Positions 16,043 to 25,002 of a stretch of DNA of 64,000 nt are shown here, piece after piece. Origin of the DNA: Cupriavidus necator N-1 (GTDB lineage Bacteria > Pseudomonadota > Gammaproteobacteria > Burkholderiales > Burkholderiaceae). The stretch lies in contig NC_015723.1 in assembly GCF_000219215.1 (NCBI RefSeq), positions 1,922,001 to 1,986,000 of the forward strand, written 5' to 3'. Made by a program: the position numbers and the translations under genes. The notes under the pieces were generated by a model. That model worked only from the letters and a program-made list of their open reading frames with translations. It was not told the origin of the DNA and searched no databases. Within the stretch, counting starts at the first letter, position 1, and every line of letters starts with the position of its first letter.

Positions 16043-19000
16043 TTACACCGGCACATCCCTGGTCGGATCCGGCCTGCGATCATCAAACCAGCGATACAGC
16101 GTAGGCACCATCACCAGCGTCAGCAGCGTCGACGTAATCAACCCGCCGATCACCACCACCGCCAGCGGACGCTGCACCTCCGAGCCCGGCCCCGTCGAGA
16201 ACAGGAACGGCACCAGGCCCAGCATCGCAATGGTCGCGGTCATCATCACCGGGCGGAAACGCTGAGTCGCGCCCTGCACCACCGCCTCATCGACCGACAA
16301 ACCCGAGTCGCGCAGCGTGCGGATATACGACACCAGCACCACCCCGTTCAGCACCGCCATGCCCCACAGCGCGATAAAGCCTACCGAGGCCGGCACCGAC
16401 AGGTATTCGCCAGTAACGAACAACCCGATGATGCCGCCGATGGAGGCAAACGGCAGCACCGTGATGATCAGCGTGGCAAAGCGCAGCGAGTTGAACAGCA
16501 GGAACAGCAGGAAGAAGATCGCGGCAATGGTCACCGGCACGATGATCTTCAGGTGGCCCATGGCGCGTTCCATGTTCTGGAACTGACCGCCCCACTCCAG
16601 GTAGTAGCCTTCGGGCAGCTTCACCTTGGCGCCGGTGGCCTGCTGCAGCTCGGCCACGAAGCCGCCGAGGTCACGGTCCTTCACGTTGATCATCACCACC
16701 ACGCGGCGCTTGGCCATTTCGCGGCTGATCTGGGCCGGGCCGTCGTTGACCTCGATCCTGGCCACGCTCTGCAGCGGCACCTGGGTGCCGTTGGGCGTGG
16801 ACACCAGCAGCTGCCGGATGGCCTGCTCGTTGTTGCGGAACTCCTCCGGCAGGCGCACCGCCGCGGCAAAGCGGCGCTCGCCTTCGAAGATGTCCGTGGC
16901 GCGCTTGCCGCCGATGGCGATCTCGATCACGTCATGGATGTCGGACACGTTCAGCCCGTATCGCGCAATCGCCTGGCGGTCGATCTCGATCGACAGGTAC
17001 TGCTGCCCCGACACGCGCTCGATGCGAATGTCCTGCGAGCCCTGGATGCCGCCGGCCACGCGGGCGATCTCGCCCGCCAGCTCGCGCAGCTTGTCCAGGT
17101 CGTCGCCGAACACCTTCACCGCCACGTCCGAACGCACGCCGCTGACCATTTCGTCGACGCGGTCCGAGATCGGCTGCGCCATCACGATCTGCACGCCGGG
17201 AATGGCCTTGAGCTTGTCGCGGATGGCGTTGGCGATATCGTCCTGGGTCCAGCCGTCGGGCCACTCGTCGCGGTCCTTCAGGCTGGCGATCGGGGTCGAC
17301 TCGTTCTGGCCCTGCGGGTCGGCCGGGCTTTCGCCGCGGCCCACGCCGGACACTACCGACTTCACGCCCGGCACGCTCAGCACCAGCTTGTTGGCTTCCT
17401 TCTCCAGCTTGATCGACTCTTCCAGCGAGATATTGGGCACGCGGTCGATCGCCGGCACGATCGAGCCTTCCTTCATTTCCGGAATGAACGAGGTGCCCAG
17501 CAGCGGCACGATCGCCAGCGTGGCGACGAAAGCTGCCACCGCGCAGAGCACCGTCTTGCGGCTGTTGCCCAGCGCCCAGTGCAGCAGGCGCAGGTAGTGG
17601 CGCTTCATGAAGGCGATCACATGCGTGTCGTGCTCCGCGCCGCCCTTGAGCAGGTACGACGACAGCACCGGCGACAGCGTCAGCGACAGGAACAGCGAGA
17701 TCGCCAATGCGATCGAGATGGTGAACGCCAGCGGCGCAAACATCTTGCCTTCCATCCCCGACAGCGTCATCAGCGGCAGGAACACCAGGATGATGATGCC
17801 CACGCCCACGATCACCGGCGTGGCCACTTCCTGCACGGCCTTGACCAGGATCTCGGTCTTGGTGAGGCCCGGCTCCTTGTGGCCGAGCCGCTCGAACGCG
17901 TTCTCGACCACCACCACCGAGCCGTCGACCATCAGGCCGATGGCAATGGCCAGCCCCCCCAGCGACATCAGGTTGGCCGACAGGCCCACCTCGTTCATCA
18001 CCATGAAGGTCAGCAAGGGCGTCAATACCAGCGTGGCCAGCACGATCAGCGACGAACGCACGTCGCCCAGGAACAGGAACAGCACGATCACCACCAGCAC
18101 CACGCCTTCCAGCAGCACCTTGGTCACGGTCCACAGTGCGGAGTCGACCAGTTCGCTGCGATCGTAGTACGGCACGATCTGCAGCTTGCCCGGCAGCATG
18201 CCGCGCTCGTTGATCTCGGCCACGCGTGCCTTCACGCGGCTGACCACCTCCTTGGCATTGCCGCCGCGCATCATCATGACGATGCCGCCGACCGCCTCGG
18301 TCTGCCCGTTCTTGACCAGCGCGCCCTGCCGCACCTCATGCCCGATGGTGACGTTGGCCACGTCGCGCAGGTACACCGGCGTGCCGTTGATCTCCTTGAG
18401 CACGATGCTGCCCAGGTCATCCACGCCGCGGGCCAGGCCCACGCCGCGGATCAGGTACTGCTCGGCATAGTGCGGCAGCACGCCGCCGCCGGAGTTGGCG
18501 TTGTTGCGCGCCAGCGCCTCATAGACCTGCTGGGTCGAGATCTGGTAGTGGCGCATGCGTTCCGGGTTGACCAGCGCCTGATATTGGCGCACGTAGCCGC
18601 CCTGCGAGTTGATCTCGGCCACGCCCGGAATCGAGCGCAGCAGCGGGCGCACCACCCAGTCCTGGGCGATGCGGCGCTCGGCCAGCTCTTCCTGCGTCAG
18701 TTCGCGGTTGCCGTCGTCGGCACGGTCCAGCGTGTACTGGTAGACCTCGCCCAGGCCGGTGGAAACCGGGCCCAGGACCGGCGACACGCCTTCCGGCATG
18801 CGCCCGCCCACTTCGATCAGGCGCTCCATCACCAGCTGGCGGGCAAAGTACACGTCGGTGGCATCGGTAAACACCAGCGTGATCAGCGACAGGCCCGCCT
18901 TGTTCAGCGAGCGCATCTCTTCCAGTCCGGGCAGGCCGGTCATGGCCATTTCCACCGGCACGGTGACAAAACGCTCGACTTCCTCGGGTGAGCGGCCCGC

Positions 19001-19159
19001 GGCTTCGGTGGCGATCTGCACCTGCACGTTGGTGACATCGGGGAAAGCATCCACCGACAGCTTGGTGGCAGCGCGCAGGCCGAAGAAGAACAGCACCACG
19101 GCAATCACGCACACCACCAGCCGCTGCTTGATGGCGGCTTCGACTAGGGATTTCATCAT
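16043..19159 (-). CDS. czcA: Heavy-metal efflux RND permease, CzcA/CusA family
   Basis: A 1038-residue inner-membrane pump, full length for HME-RND proteins, with 12 membrane segments and two large periplasmic loops. It drives proton-coupled export of metal ions with the adaptor and outer-membrane genes next to it. In TM4 the motif reads AIAIGLMVDGSVVVVEN (around residue 410). The Asp that opens the DFG-type motif of Zn/Co/Cd pumps is replaced, so the pump is closer to the HME4/HME5 pattern and the metal is uncertain. The start has two adjacent ATG codons, and the gene begins 6 bases after the adaptor stop. Confidence 0.92.
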   Translation of the reverse strand: MMKSLVEAAIKQRLVVCVIAVVLFFFGLRAATKLSVDAFPDVTNVQVQIATEAAGRSPEEVERFVTVPVEMAMTGLPGLEEMRSLNKAGLSLITLVFTDATDVYFARQLVMERLIEVGGRMPEGVSPVLGPVSTGLGEVYQYTLDRADDGNRELTQEELAERRIAQDWVVRPLLRSIPGVAEINSQGGYVRQYQALVNPERMRHYQISTQQVYEALARNNANSGGGVLPHYAEQYLIRGVGLARGVDDLGSIVLKEINGTPVYLRDVANVTIGHEVRQGALVKNGQTEAVGGIVMMMRGGNAKEVVSRVKARVAEINERGMLPGKLQIVPYYDRSELVDSALWTVTKVLLEGVVLVVIVLFLFLGDVRSSLIVLATLVLTPLLTFMVMNEVGLSANLMSLGGLAIAIGLMVDGSVVVVENAFERLGHKEPGLTKTEILVKAVQEVATPVIVGVGIIILVFLPLMTLSGMEGKMFAPLAFTISIALAISLFLSLTLSPVLSSYLLKGGAEHDTHVIAFMKRHYLRLLHWALGNSRKTVLCAVAAFVATLAIVPLLGTSFIPEMKEGSIVPAIDRVPNISLEESIKLEKEANKLVLSVPGVKSVVSGVGRGESPADPQGQNESTPIASLKDRDEWPDGWTQDDIANAIRDKLKAIPGVQIVMAQPISDRVDEMVSGVRSDVAVKVFGDDLDKLRELAGEIARVAGGIQGSQDIRIERVSGQQYLSIEIDRQAIARYGLNVSDIHDVIEIAIGGKRATDIFEGERRFAAAVRLPEEFRNNEQAIRQLLVSTPNGTQVPLQSVARIEVNDGPAQISREMAKRRVVVMINVKDRDLGGFVAELQQATGAKVKLPEGYYLEWGGQFQNMERAMGHLKIIVPVTIAAIFFLLFLLFNSLRFATLIITVLPFASIGGIIGLFVTGEYLSVPASVGFIALWGMAVLNGVVLVSYIRTLRDSGLSVDEAVVQGATQRFRPVMMTATIAMLGLVPFLFSTGPGSEVQRPLAVVVIGGLITSTLLTLVMVPTLYRWFDDRRPDPTRDVPV

Positions 19160-19165
19160 GGCCGA

Positions 19166-20326
19166 TTACCCTTGCTCGAGGCGCTTGCGCTCGTTGTCGA
19201 GATGGAAGGCGCCATCGACCACGATGCGGTCGCCGGCCTTCACACCGTTCTGCACCACGCGCATGCCGTCGCTCTCGGCGCCCAGCTTGACCTTGGTGAG
19301 ACGGTACTTGTTGCCCGGCATCTCGACATAGACCAGCTCGTCATTGCCATCGCGCACCACCGAGGCGGCCGGGATCACCAGCTGGTCGACCGGCTTGCCG
19401 GCGATCAGCATGCTGGCCAGCATGGCAGGCTTGAGGCGGCCTTCGCGGTTCTCCAGCTCGGTACGGACCAGCACCGTGCGCGACTGCGGGTTGACCGTGC
19501 GGCCGACGTAGATCAGCTTGCCGGTAATGTTCTTGCTGCCCGCACCGTTGCCAAGCGAAGGCACCTCGATGTCAACGCTCTGCCCTTCGGCCACCTGGGC
19601 GGCCTGCTGCTCTGGCACTTCGGCCACCACCCATACGCGCGACAGGTCTGCCACGGTATAGAGCGCATCGGCCGGCTGCACCACCTGTCCTTGCGCCACG
19701 TTGCGCTCGACCACGGTGCCGCTGATGCTGGAAAACACCGGCGAATGCGAATTGATGCTGCCGCTCCTGGCCAGATCGGCGATCGATGCCTGCGACATGC
19801 CCAGCACGCGTAGCTGGTCGCGATAGGCGCGCATCTCGGCCGAGGCAATCGCCAGTTCGCTCTCGCGGCGCTGCAGCTCGCCGCGGCCGATCACGTCGGC
19901 GGCAAACAGCTGGCGCGCACGCTCGGCGTTGCGGCCCTGCAGCTCGGTCTGGGCCTCGCTCTTCAGGAAGGCCATCTGCGCCGCGCCCAGCTCGCTGCTG
20001 TGCAGGCGCGCCAGCACCTGGCCGGCCTTCACTTCCTGGCCCAGGGTGGCATAGAGGTCGGTCACGCGGCCGGTCACGCTGGCGCCGATGCGCGCCACGC
20101 GCTGCTCGTCGAAGTCGACACGGCCGGCCACGCGCAGCATCTCGCTGAACGGGGAGGTGGCCACCGGCGCCACCTTCAGCCCCTTCTGCAGGTTGCCCTC
20201 GGGCTGGATCACGCCCGGCGGCAACTTGGGCGCTTCGGCAACGGGTTCAGGTTTGTCGGAGCAGGCCGCCAGGCTGAACGTCAGGACGGCAGCGGCCGTC
20301 AGCGAAAGCAGGAAATTGAGACGCAT
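19166..20326 (-). CDS. czcB: RND efflux periplasmic adaptor, CzcB family
   Basis: 386 residues with a lipoprotein-type signal (LTFSLAACSDKPE, Cys near residue 22). The barrel-sandwich hybrid, alpha-hairpin and beta-barrel regions of a membrane fusion protein follow (GRVDFDEQRVARIGA, GQEVKAGQVLARLHS, KLIYVGRTVNPQSRTVLVRTE). No His-rich N-terminal metal-binding stretch is present, unlike CzcB of Cupriavidus metallidurans. It links the RND pump to the outer-membrane factor in the tripartite complex. Confidence 0.92.
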   Translation of the reverse strand: MRLNFLLSLTAAAVLTFSLAACSDKPEPVAEAPKLPPGVIQPEGNLQKGLKVAPVATSPFSEMLRVAGRVDFDEQRVARIGASVTGRVTDLYATLGQEVKAGQVLARLHSSELGAAQMAFLKSEAQTELQGRNAERARQLFAADVIGRGELQRRESELAIASAEMRAYRDQLRVLGMSQASIADLARSGSINSHSPVFSSISGTVVERNVAQGQVVQPADALYTVADLSRVWVVAEVPEQQAAQVAEGQSVDIEVPSLGNGAGSKNITGKLIYVGRTVNPQSRTVLVRTELENREGRLKPAMLASMLIAGKPVDQLVIPAASVVRDGNDELVYVEMPGNKYRLTKVKLGAESDGMRVVQNGVKAGDRIVVDGAFHLDNERKRLEQG

Positions 20327-20328
20327 GG

Positions 20329-21783
20329 TTATTTCTGTTCGATGGTGGAGGTCGGCTGCAGGCCCGGCGCTGCGGTAGCGCCCGGGGCGGTCGACATAAG
20401 CTTTTCGATCTGGATGGCGGCCACCTGCACGTCGTACTGGGCGGCAATCAGCTCATTGCGCGCGCCGCGCAGCACGCGCTGGGCATCGAGGTAGTCCAGG
20501 ATGCCGCGCTCGCCGAAGCGGTAGGCGGATTCGGCCACGCCCAGCGCCGACTCGGCCTCGCGCACGATGCCAGACTCAAGCGCCGTCACCTGGGCCTGGT
20601 TGATCTCGTACTGGCGGTAGGCGGCCTCCAGCTCCTGCGTCAGCTCGAACTCACGCGCTTCCAGGGCGCTGCGCGCCTGCGTGGCCTGCGCCGTGGCTTC
20701 GCCCACCGGGCCGCTGCGGCGGTCCCACAGCGGGATGGTCAGGACCAGGCCGATCTGCGAGACGTTGTTGTCAGGCTGGCGGTCGGTGCTGGCGCGCACC
20801 GCCACCTCGGGCCAGCGCAGCGACTTCTGGTAGTTCACGCCCAGCTGTGCGCGCTCCAGCTCCATGCGGCGCTGGACCAGTTCGGCATTGCTGGCGGTCA
20901 TGGTGTCGCGCAGCACCGGCAGCGGCGGCACGTCGGGCGACTGGCCCAGGGAGCCGGCCAGCGAATACTGGCCCGGCATGGCACCGCCCACCTGCTGGCG
21001 CAGCGCGGCCTTGGCCTGGTTGACGCGCAACTCGGCGGTCTGCTGGTTCTTCTGCGAAGCCAGCAGTTCGGTCTCGGCCTTGATCAGTTCATAGCGCGGC
21101 GCCTCGCCCACCTCCACGCGCAGCCGCGCCCGCGAATGGATCTGGCGCATCATCGCCAGGTCTTCCTCGGCGGCATGCAGCTCGCTCTCGCGGCGCAGCA
21201 CGTCGTAGTAGGAGGTCTTCACGCGGGCGGCCAGGTCGGCCCGGAAGCCTTGCCGCATGGCCTGCGACGACTCCAGCCCGCGGGTGGCCATGGCCTCGCG
21301 CAGGCTGCGCTGGTGCGGGTAGTCCAGCTTCTGCACCACGGCGTAGCTGGGCGCATTGCCGCTGGTCACGCCCGGCTGCTTGCCGGACAAGCGGCCGTAC
21401 ATCACCTCCACCTGCGGGTTGGGATAGGCACGCGCGCTGCTGATGGCGGCGCTGGCGGCATCGACACCGGCCTCGGCGGCGGCCACGCCCTTGTTGGTGG
21501 ACTGGGCCAGGTCGAGCAGTTGGGGCAGCGAGTAGGCGGGCCCCGCCTGGGCGCCGGCCGATACGGCGGATGCGGGCTTGGGCACCGCCGTGGCCGCCAG
21601 GATGGCGGAGCCCGGCATGGGTGCGGCAGCAGGTTTGGTCAGGAGTGCGGGGGCGGCAGGCGCGGCACCGGCCGCGTCCGTTGGCTTCGGGGACACCCCG
21701 CCTTGCGCGCCGGCATGGGCCGGGGCAGCGGCGAGCGCGATCAGCGAAAGCGACGCGATCAGGGTCAGCTTGGTTGTTGTCAT
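20329..21783 (-). CDS. czcC: Outer-membrane efflux protein, CzcC / TolC family
   Basis: 484 residues from ATG 21783, where a normal signal peptide begins (TLIASLSLIALAAAPAHA). The frame stays open 26 codons upstream without a signal. The N terminus has an Ala/Pro linker, then TolC-type coiled-coil repeats (LPQLLDLAQSTNKGVAAAEAGVDAA, then RRMELERAQLGVNYQKSLRWPEV). It forms the outer-membrane channel of the CzcCBA-like complex. It is separated by 2 bases from the adaptor gene, so the three genes form one operon. Confidence 0.9.
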   Translation of the reverse strand: MTTTKLTLIASLSLIALAAAPAHAGAQGGVSPKPTDAAGAAPAAPALLTKPAAAPMPGSAILAATAVPKPASAVSAGAQAGPAYSLPQLLDLAQSTNKGVAAAEAGVDAASAAISSARAYPNPQVEVMYGRLSGKQPGVTSGNAPSYAVVQKLDYPHQRSLREAMATRGLESSQAMRQGFRADLAARVKTSYYDVLRRESELHAAEEDLAMMRQIHSRARLRVEVGEAPRYELIKAETELLASQKNQQTAELRVNQAKAALRQQVGGAMPGQYSLAGSLGQSPDVPPLPVLRDTMTASNAELVQRRMELERAQLGVNYQKSLRWPEVAVRASTDRQPDNNVSQIGLVLTIPLWDRRSGPVGEATAQATQARSALEAREFELTQELEAAYRQYEINQAQVTALESGIVREAESALGVAESAYRFGERGILDYLDAQRVLRGARNELIAAQYDVQVAAIQIEKLMSTAPGATAAPGLQPTSTIEQK

Positions 21784-21999
21784 GAGTCGGGAAAGCAAGC
21801 AATACGGCTGCCTGTCGCCATGCTGCCGCTCGCCCCGGGGCGAGCGGTCACTTGGACGCAATCACGGCAGGACGCACAACGGCAGCGGCTTGCCCGCGCG
21901 GTCAGGCAGCAGGCAGGCTGGCGATATCAGACAAGGGGGCGCGGCCCACGGCACGGCGGCTGCATGCGGCAGCGCGTGCGGTGCGGGCGCAGGAAACGC

Positions 22000-22404
22000 T
22001 CAGGCGCGGGAAATGGGTGGCCGGAAGAAGGCCGAAGGCGGCGGCTCGGCGCGGCCAGGCGGATGCTGGGCGACGTCGCCAGAAGGCAGCAGCAGCTTCA
22101 CTGGCGGCAAGGCAATCAGGGCACTGGATTCCTCGATCTCGTCGAGCAGGTCGAGGGGATCGAGCAGGTCCGCCGACCAGATATTGCAATACCCGGGGGG
22201 TGGGTCGTCGCAGATATCGTCGTCATGCAAGCCGTCGTCGCCGGGCACGATGATCCGGCCCAGGTCGTCGACAGGCTGCACCGCCGCCAGGTCCACCAGG
22301 TCAACGCTGGCCTGCGCCTGCAACGCCGCGCGCGCGTCCGCCACTGCTCCGAAGGAGAGCAGCGACAAGCACATGGCAGTCAGCAGGAGGAACAACAGTC
22401 GCAT
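22000..22404 (-). CDS. Small exported protein ahead of czcCBA (CzcI-like position)
   Basis: 134 residues from ATG 22404, where a clear signal peptide starts (MRLLFLLLTAMCLSLLSFGA, cleavage near ADA). The mature part is acidic and includes an Asp/His/Cys cluster (DDGLHDDDICDDPPPGYC) and a Leu/Asp-rich stretch, with a Pro-rich tail. No family recognised. It lies 216 bases before czcC on the same strand, the place where czc operons carry the regulatory gene czcI. The similarity is of position and export only, not of sequence. Confidence 0.6.
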   Translation of the reverse strand: MRLLFLLLTAMCLSLLSFGAVADARAALQAQASVDLVDLAAVQPVDDLGRIIVPGDDGLHDDDICDDPPPGYCNIWSADLLDPLDLLDEIEESSALIALPPVKLLLPSGDVAQHPPGRAEPPPSAFFRPPISRA

Positions 22405-22482
22405 TGGATCGGGGGCATGACGGCATCGCTGCCGGGGCCCGCTGTCGGGGCTGGCCGGTGGGATGCTGCAGGACAGCATTGT

Positions 22483-22519
22483 AACGTAACGATTACGATT
22501 GACAGGGAATCGTTACGTT
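22483..22519. promoter_or_regulatory. 12-bp perfect inverted repeat, candidate metal-responsive operator
   Basis: AACGTAACGATT at 22483-22494 and its exact complement AATCGTTACGTT at 22508-22519 are separated by 13 bases. On the minus strand a TACAAT (22483-22478) overlaps the proximal arm and could be the -10 of the czc operon, about 75 bases before the small exported protein. A dimeric regulator bound here would cover the promoter. No regulator gene (MerR, two-component or sigma factor) lies next to the operon, so it would act in trans. Confidence 0.6.
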
Positions 22520-22692
22520 CGTTCCCTTGCTGCAGAGAGATCGGCGCCTGCAAGGGCTTTCAGACTCCTCTAATTTCTGCCCAATTCGCTCCCCCAACTA
22601 CGCTCTGGTCACTGCTTCCAAACCCTGTAAGCCGGTCTGAGCATCCATCTGTTAGTGGTTTTGTAATACAAAAATGAGAGACAAATGAGCGC

Positions 22693-22719
22693 TATACTTC
22701 CGTATTACCCAAGTACGGA
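22693..22719 (+). promoter_or_regulatory. Candidate mazEF promoter -10 and operator
   Basis: TATACT at 22693-22698 is a good -10 hexamer. Directly behind it lie TCCGTA (22699-22704) and TACGGA (22714-22719), an inverted repeat with a nine-base spacer. The repeat ends just before the antitoxin ribosome site. Toxin-antitoxin operons are normally repressed by their antitoxin at such sites. No clear -35 was found. Confidence 0.45.
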
Positions 22720-22726
22720 GCCATTC

Positions 22727-22957
22727 ATGCAAGGAACGACATTGTCCTTCCGCGCCGGCGAAGAACTGGCCGACCAGACTCGCGCGCTGGCCAAGGCATC
22801 GGGAAAAAAAACTTCCGACTACATCCGCGATGCCGTGCGCGAGAAAAACGAGCGGGAAATGGCCTCCCGTATCGCCATGCTTTCCCGCAAGCTCTCGGCA
22901 AAGCACCTTGCCGCCAGTGAAGACATGGACGGATCGGGCGGAGACGGGCTTGACTGA
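22727..22957 (+). CDS. Antitoxin of a MazEF-type toxin-antitoxin pair
   Basis: 76 residues from ATG 22727, with GGAG at 22717-22720. An earlier ATG lacks a ribosome site. The N-terminal half reads like a ribbon-helix-helix DNA-binding domain (TLSFRAGEELADQTRALAKASGKKTSDYIRDAV), followed by a charged helix and an acidic, Gly-rich tail expected to wrap the toxin. It overlaps the toxin gene by 8 bases. Confidence 0.8.
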   Translation: MQGTTLSFRAGEELADQTRALAKASGKKTSDYIRDAVREKNEREMASRIAMLSRKLSAKHLAASEDMDGSGGDGLD

Positions 22958-23309
22958 GCTGAAGCGCGGGCAGATCTGGGAGGTCGACCTCAATCCACAG
23001 ACCCATCGGGAAGAGCCGGCCAAGCGCAACCGGCCGGCGCTGGTCATCCAGACGGATTTGCTCAACGACGCCGGCCACCTGACCACGATCATCGTGCCGG
23101 GCACATCGCAAATCGAGCGCGAGGATTGCTTTCCGTTGCGGGTCGCGCTGGGCAAGCTGCCTGGCCTGGCCCATGAGACGGACCTGTTGATCGACCAGGT
23201 CCGCGCGGTGTCCAATCGCCGGTTCATGGGCGGCCGGCCGGTAGCCACGCTGGCGCCCAATCACCTGCGCAAGGTGGAAGAGGCCATGCGTCTGCTGCTC
23301 CGCCTTTAG
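22950..23309 (+). CDS. MazF/PemK-type endoribonuclease toxin
   Basis: 119 residues from TTG 22950, with GGAG at 22940-22943. No ATG sits in a sensible place, and alignment of KRGQIWEVDLNP to the MazF N terminus supports this start. Family marks are GQIWEVDLNP, RPALVIQTD, TTIIVPGTS, the region around DLLIDQVRAVSNRR, and a closing helix. MazF toxins cut mRNA at short sequences. The 8-base overlap with the antitoxin gene implies coupled translation. Confidence 0.85.
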   Translation: MTELKRGQIWEVDLNPQTHREEPAKRNRPALVIQTDLLNDAGHLTTIIVPGTSQIEREDCFPLRVALGKLPGLAHETDLLIDQVRAVSNRRFMGGRPVATLAPNHLRKVEEAMRLLLRL

Positions 23310-23379
23310 GCCTTCCGGTCTCGCCCGTCGCCAGCCTCGCTGCATGATATGCAGCGTCAGTGAATATCATGCAGCGGCC

Positions 23380-25002
23380 CTACACCACCCTGAACCCATG
23401 CGTCCCGTCGCGCTCCAGTTGCGCGATCAGGCCGAACTCCCAGTCCAGGTAGCCCTGCATCGCCTCGCGCGGGTTGTCGGTGCCCTCATACGGCCGGCGG
23501 TAGCGGTCGGTGCGTTCCGAAGCCAGGCGCGTTTCCCCGCTTTCCAGCGGCAGTCCCGCGGCGATCCATGCCTGGGTGCCGCCTTCCAGCACGAACACTT
23601 CCGCATGGGTCTGGCGCCGCAGGTCGGCAGCGGCAAAGCGCGCCAGCAGGCTCGAACCGCAGGTGAACACGTAGCGCCTGGGCTGCGGGATGCGTGGCAG
23701 CGCGTCGGCCAGTTGCGCGCGAATGACGAAGTACGCGCCGGGAATATGGCGCTTGACGTAGTTGGCGCTGGTGGTGAAGTCGAGAACAGCGGTGCTGCCA
23801 TCGCCTGCGTCAAGCCACGTCGCCAGTTCGGCTGCAGTGACGGTCGATACCGGCGCTGACGCCGGCACCGGTGCGCTGACCGCGCCGGTTTCGCTGCGCT
23901 CTGCCGCCGCCACCGGTTCCACCACCCAGATGTCCCAACCCATCTGCGCCAGCCATGAGCCGGTCATGCTGGCGCGCACGTCGTCATCATCCGCCAGCAC
24001 AATGCGCGCACCGCGCACCGGAGCGGAATGGTCGGTCTCCTGCACCAACTGGCCGCCCGGCGCGTTGACAAAGCCCGGCAGGTGGCCGTCGCCAAATTCC
24101 TCCGGCGTGCGCACATCGAAGCGGTACACGGTGCGGCCGGGCTGCTGCAGCGTTTCGATCTGGGCCAGCGCAATGCGGCGCACGCCGGCCCGGTCGGCGA
24201 TCTCGCGCGCGCCGCGGCGGGCGCTGTCGCGGTTGGCGTCGCTGACCGCGGCGGGGGCGCGGCGGCTGGCACCGTGGTCCAGTTGCTGGCCGGCCAGGGT
24301 CCAGCCGATGGTGCCGTTGCGCAGCGCCGCCACCTGGTTGGGAATGCCCGCGTTGACCAGCGACTGCGTGCCGATAATGCTGCGGGTGCGCCCGGCGCAG
24401 TTGACGATCACGCGCGTGTGCGGGTCAGGCGCCAGCTCGCGCACGCGCAGCACCAGTTCCGCGCCCGGCACGCTGGTCGCGGTGGGAATGCTCATGGTCT
24501 GGTACTCGTCGAAGCGGCGCGCATCGACGATCACCACATCGGCCTTGGTGTCGATCAATGCCTGCACTTCCTCGGCGGCCAGCGACGGCGTGTGGCGCCT
24601 GGCTTCCACGACTTCGCCGAACGACTTGCTCGGCACGTTGACGTCGCGGAACACCTCGCCGCCGTCGTCGATCCAGGCGCGCAGTCCGCCTTCCAGCAGG
24701 TGCACGCGCGTATAGCCCAGCTCGCGCAATACGGCCGCGGCGCGCGGCGCCAGGTCAGTGCCGGCATGTTCGCCGTAGACGACGATCAGCGTGTCGCGGC
24801 GCGGGATGCGCGCCCACGCCTCGATCTCAAGCCTGGACAGCGGGAAATTGGCCGCCCACAGCGGGTGTTCCTGCGCGAAGGGATCTTCCTCGCGCACGTC
24901 GATCAAGGCGATCTCGTCGCGGCTAAGCAGCGCCTTGCGCACCGCGTCGCGCGAGTACGTCGGAAAGGCCGGTGCGGCTTGCGTAGCAGTAATCGTGGTC
25001 AT
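23380..25002 (-). CDS. Four-domain rhodanese (sulfurtransferase) protein
   Basis: 540 residues from ATG 25002, which overlaps the stop of the preceding thiol dioxygenase as ATGA. It contains four tandem rhodanese-like domains (about residues 10-120, 130-245, 260-360 and 385-500). The active-site loop keeps a cysteine in domain 2 (NCAGRTRS) and domain 4 (TCGSSLLA). Domain 1 has YGEHAGTD and domain 3 has ADDDDVRA, so both are inactive. Likely role: transfer or hydrolysis of persulfide sulfur released by neighbouring enzymes. Confidence 0.9.
   Translation of the reverse strand: MTTITATQAAPAFPTYSRDAVRKALLSRDEIALIDVREEDPFAQEHPLWAANFPLSRLEIEAWARIPRRDTLIVVYGEHAGTDLAPRAAAVLRELGYTRVHLLEGGLRAWIDDGGEVFRDVNVPSKSFGEVVEARRHTPSLAAEEVQALIDTKADVVIVDARRFDEYQTMSIPTATSVPGAELVLRVRELAPDPHTRVIVNCAGRTRSIIGTQSLVNAGIPNQVAALRNGTIGWTLAGQQLDHGASRRAPAAVSDANRDSARRGAREIADRAGVRRIALAQIETLQQPGRTVYRFDVRTPEEFGDGHLPGFVNAPGGQLVQETDHSAPVRGARIVLADDDDVRASMTGSWLAQMGWDIWVVEPVAAAERSETGAVSAPVPASAPVSTVTAAELATWLDAGDGSTAVLDFTTSANYVKRHIPGAYFVIRAQLADALPRIPQPRRYVFTCGSSLLARFAAADLRRQTHAEVFVLEGGTQAWIAAGLPLESGETRLASERTDRYRRPYEGTDNPREAMQGYLDWEFGLIAQLERDGTHGFRVV

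Larger units (their letters stand above)
22405..22726. other. Divergent intergenic region between czc leader gene and mazEF
   Basis: A 322-base gene-free stretch. It holds the 12-bp palindrome and TACAAT described separately for the czc side, and the TATACT / TCCGTA-TACGGA element for the toxin-antitoxin side. The middle (about 22530-22660) is less GC-rich than the surroundings and shows no further element that I could support. Confidence 0.6.

Noticed and set aside
15887..18991. A 1034-codon open frame on the plus strand, antisense to czcA
   Set aside because: It is rich in His, Arg and Gln with no domain, and mirrors the codon-position GC bias of the real RND gene. Long antisense frames are expected in DNA this GC-rich.
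22000..22404. Calling the small protein CzcI
   Set aside because: Position and signal peptide agree, but no sequence feature of CzcI could be recognised.
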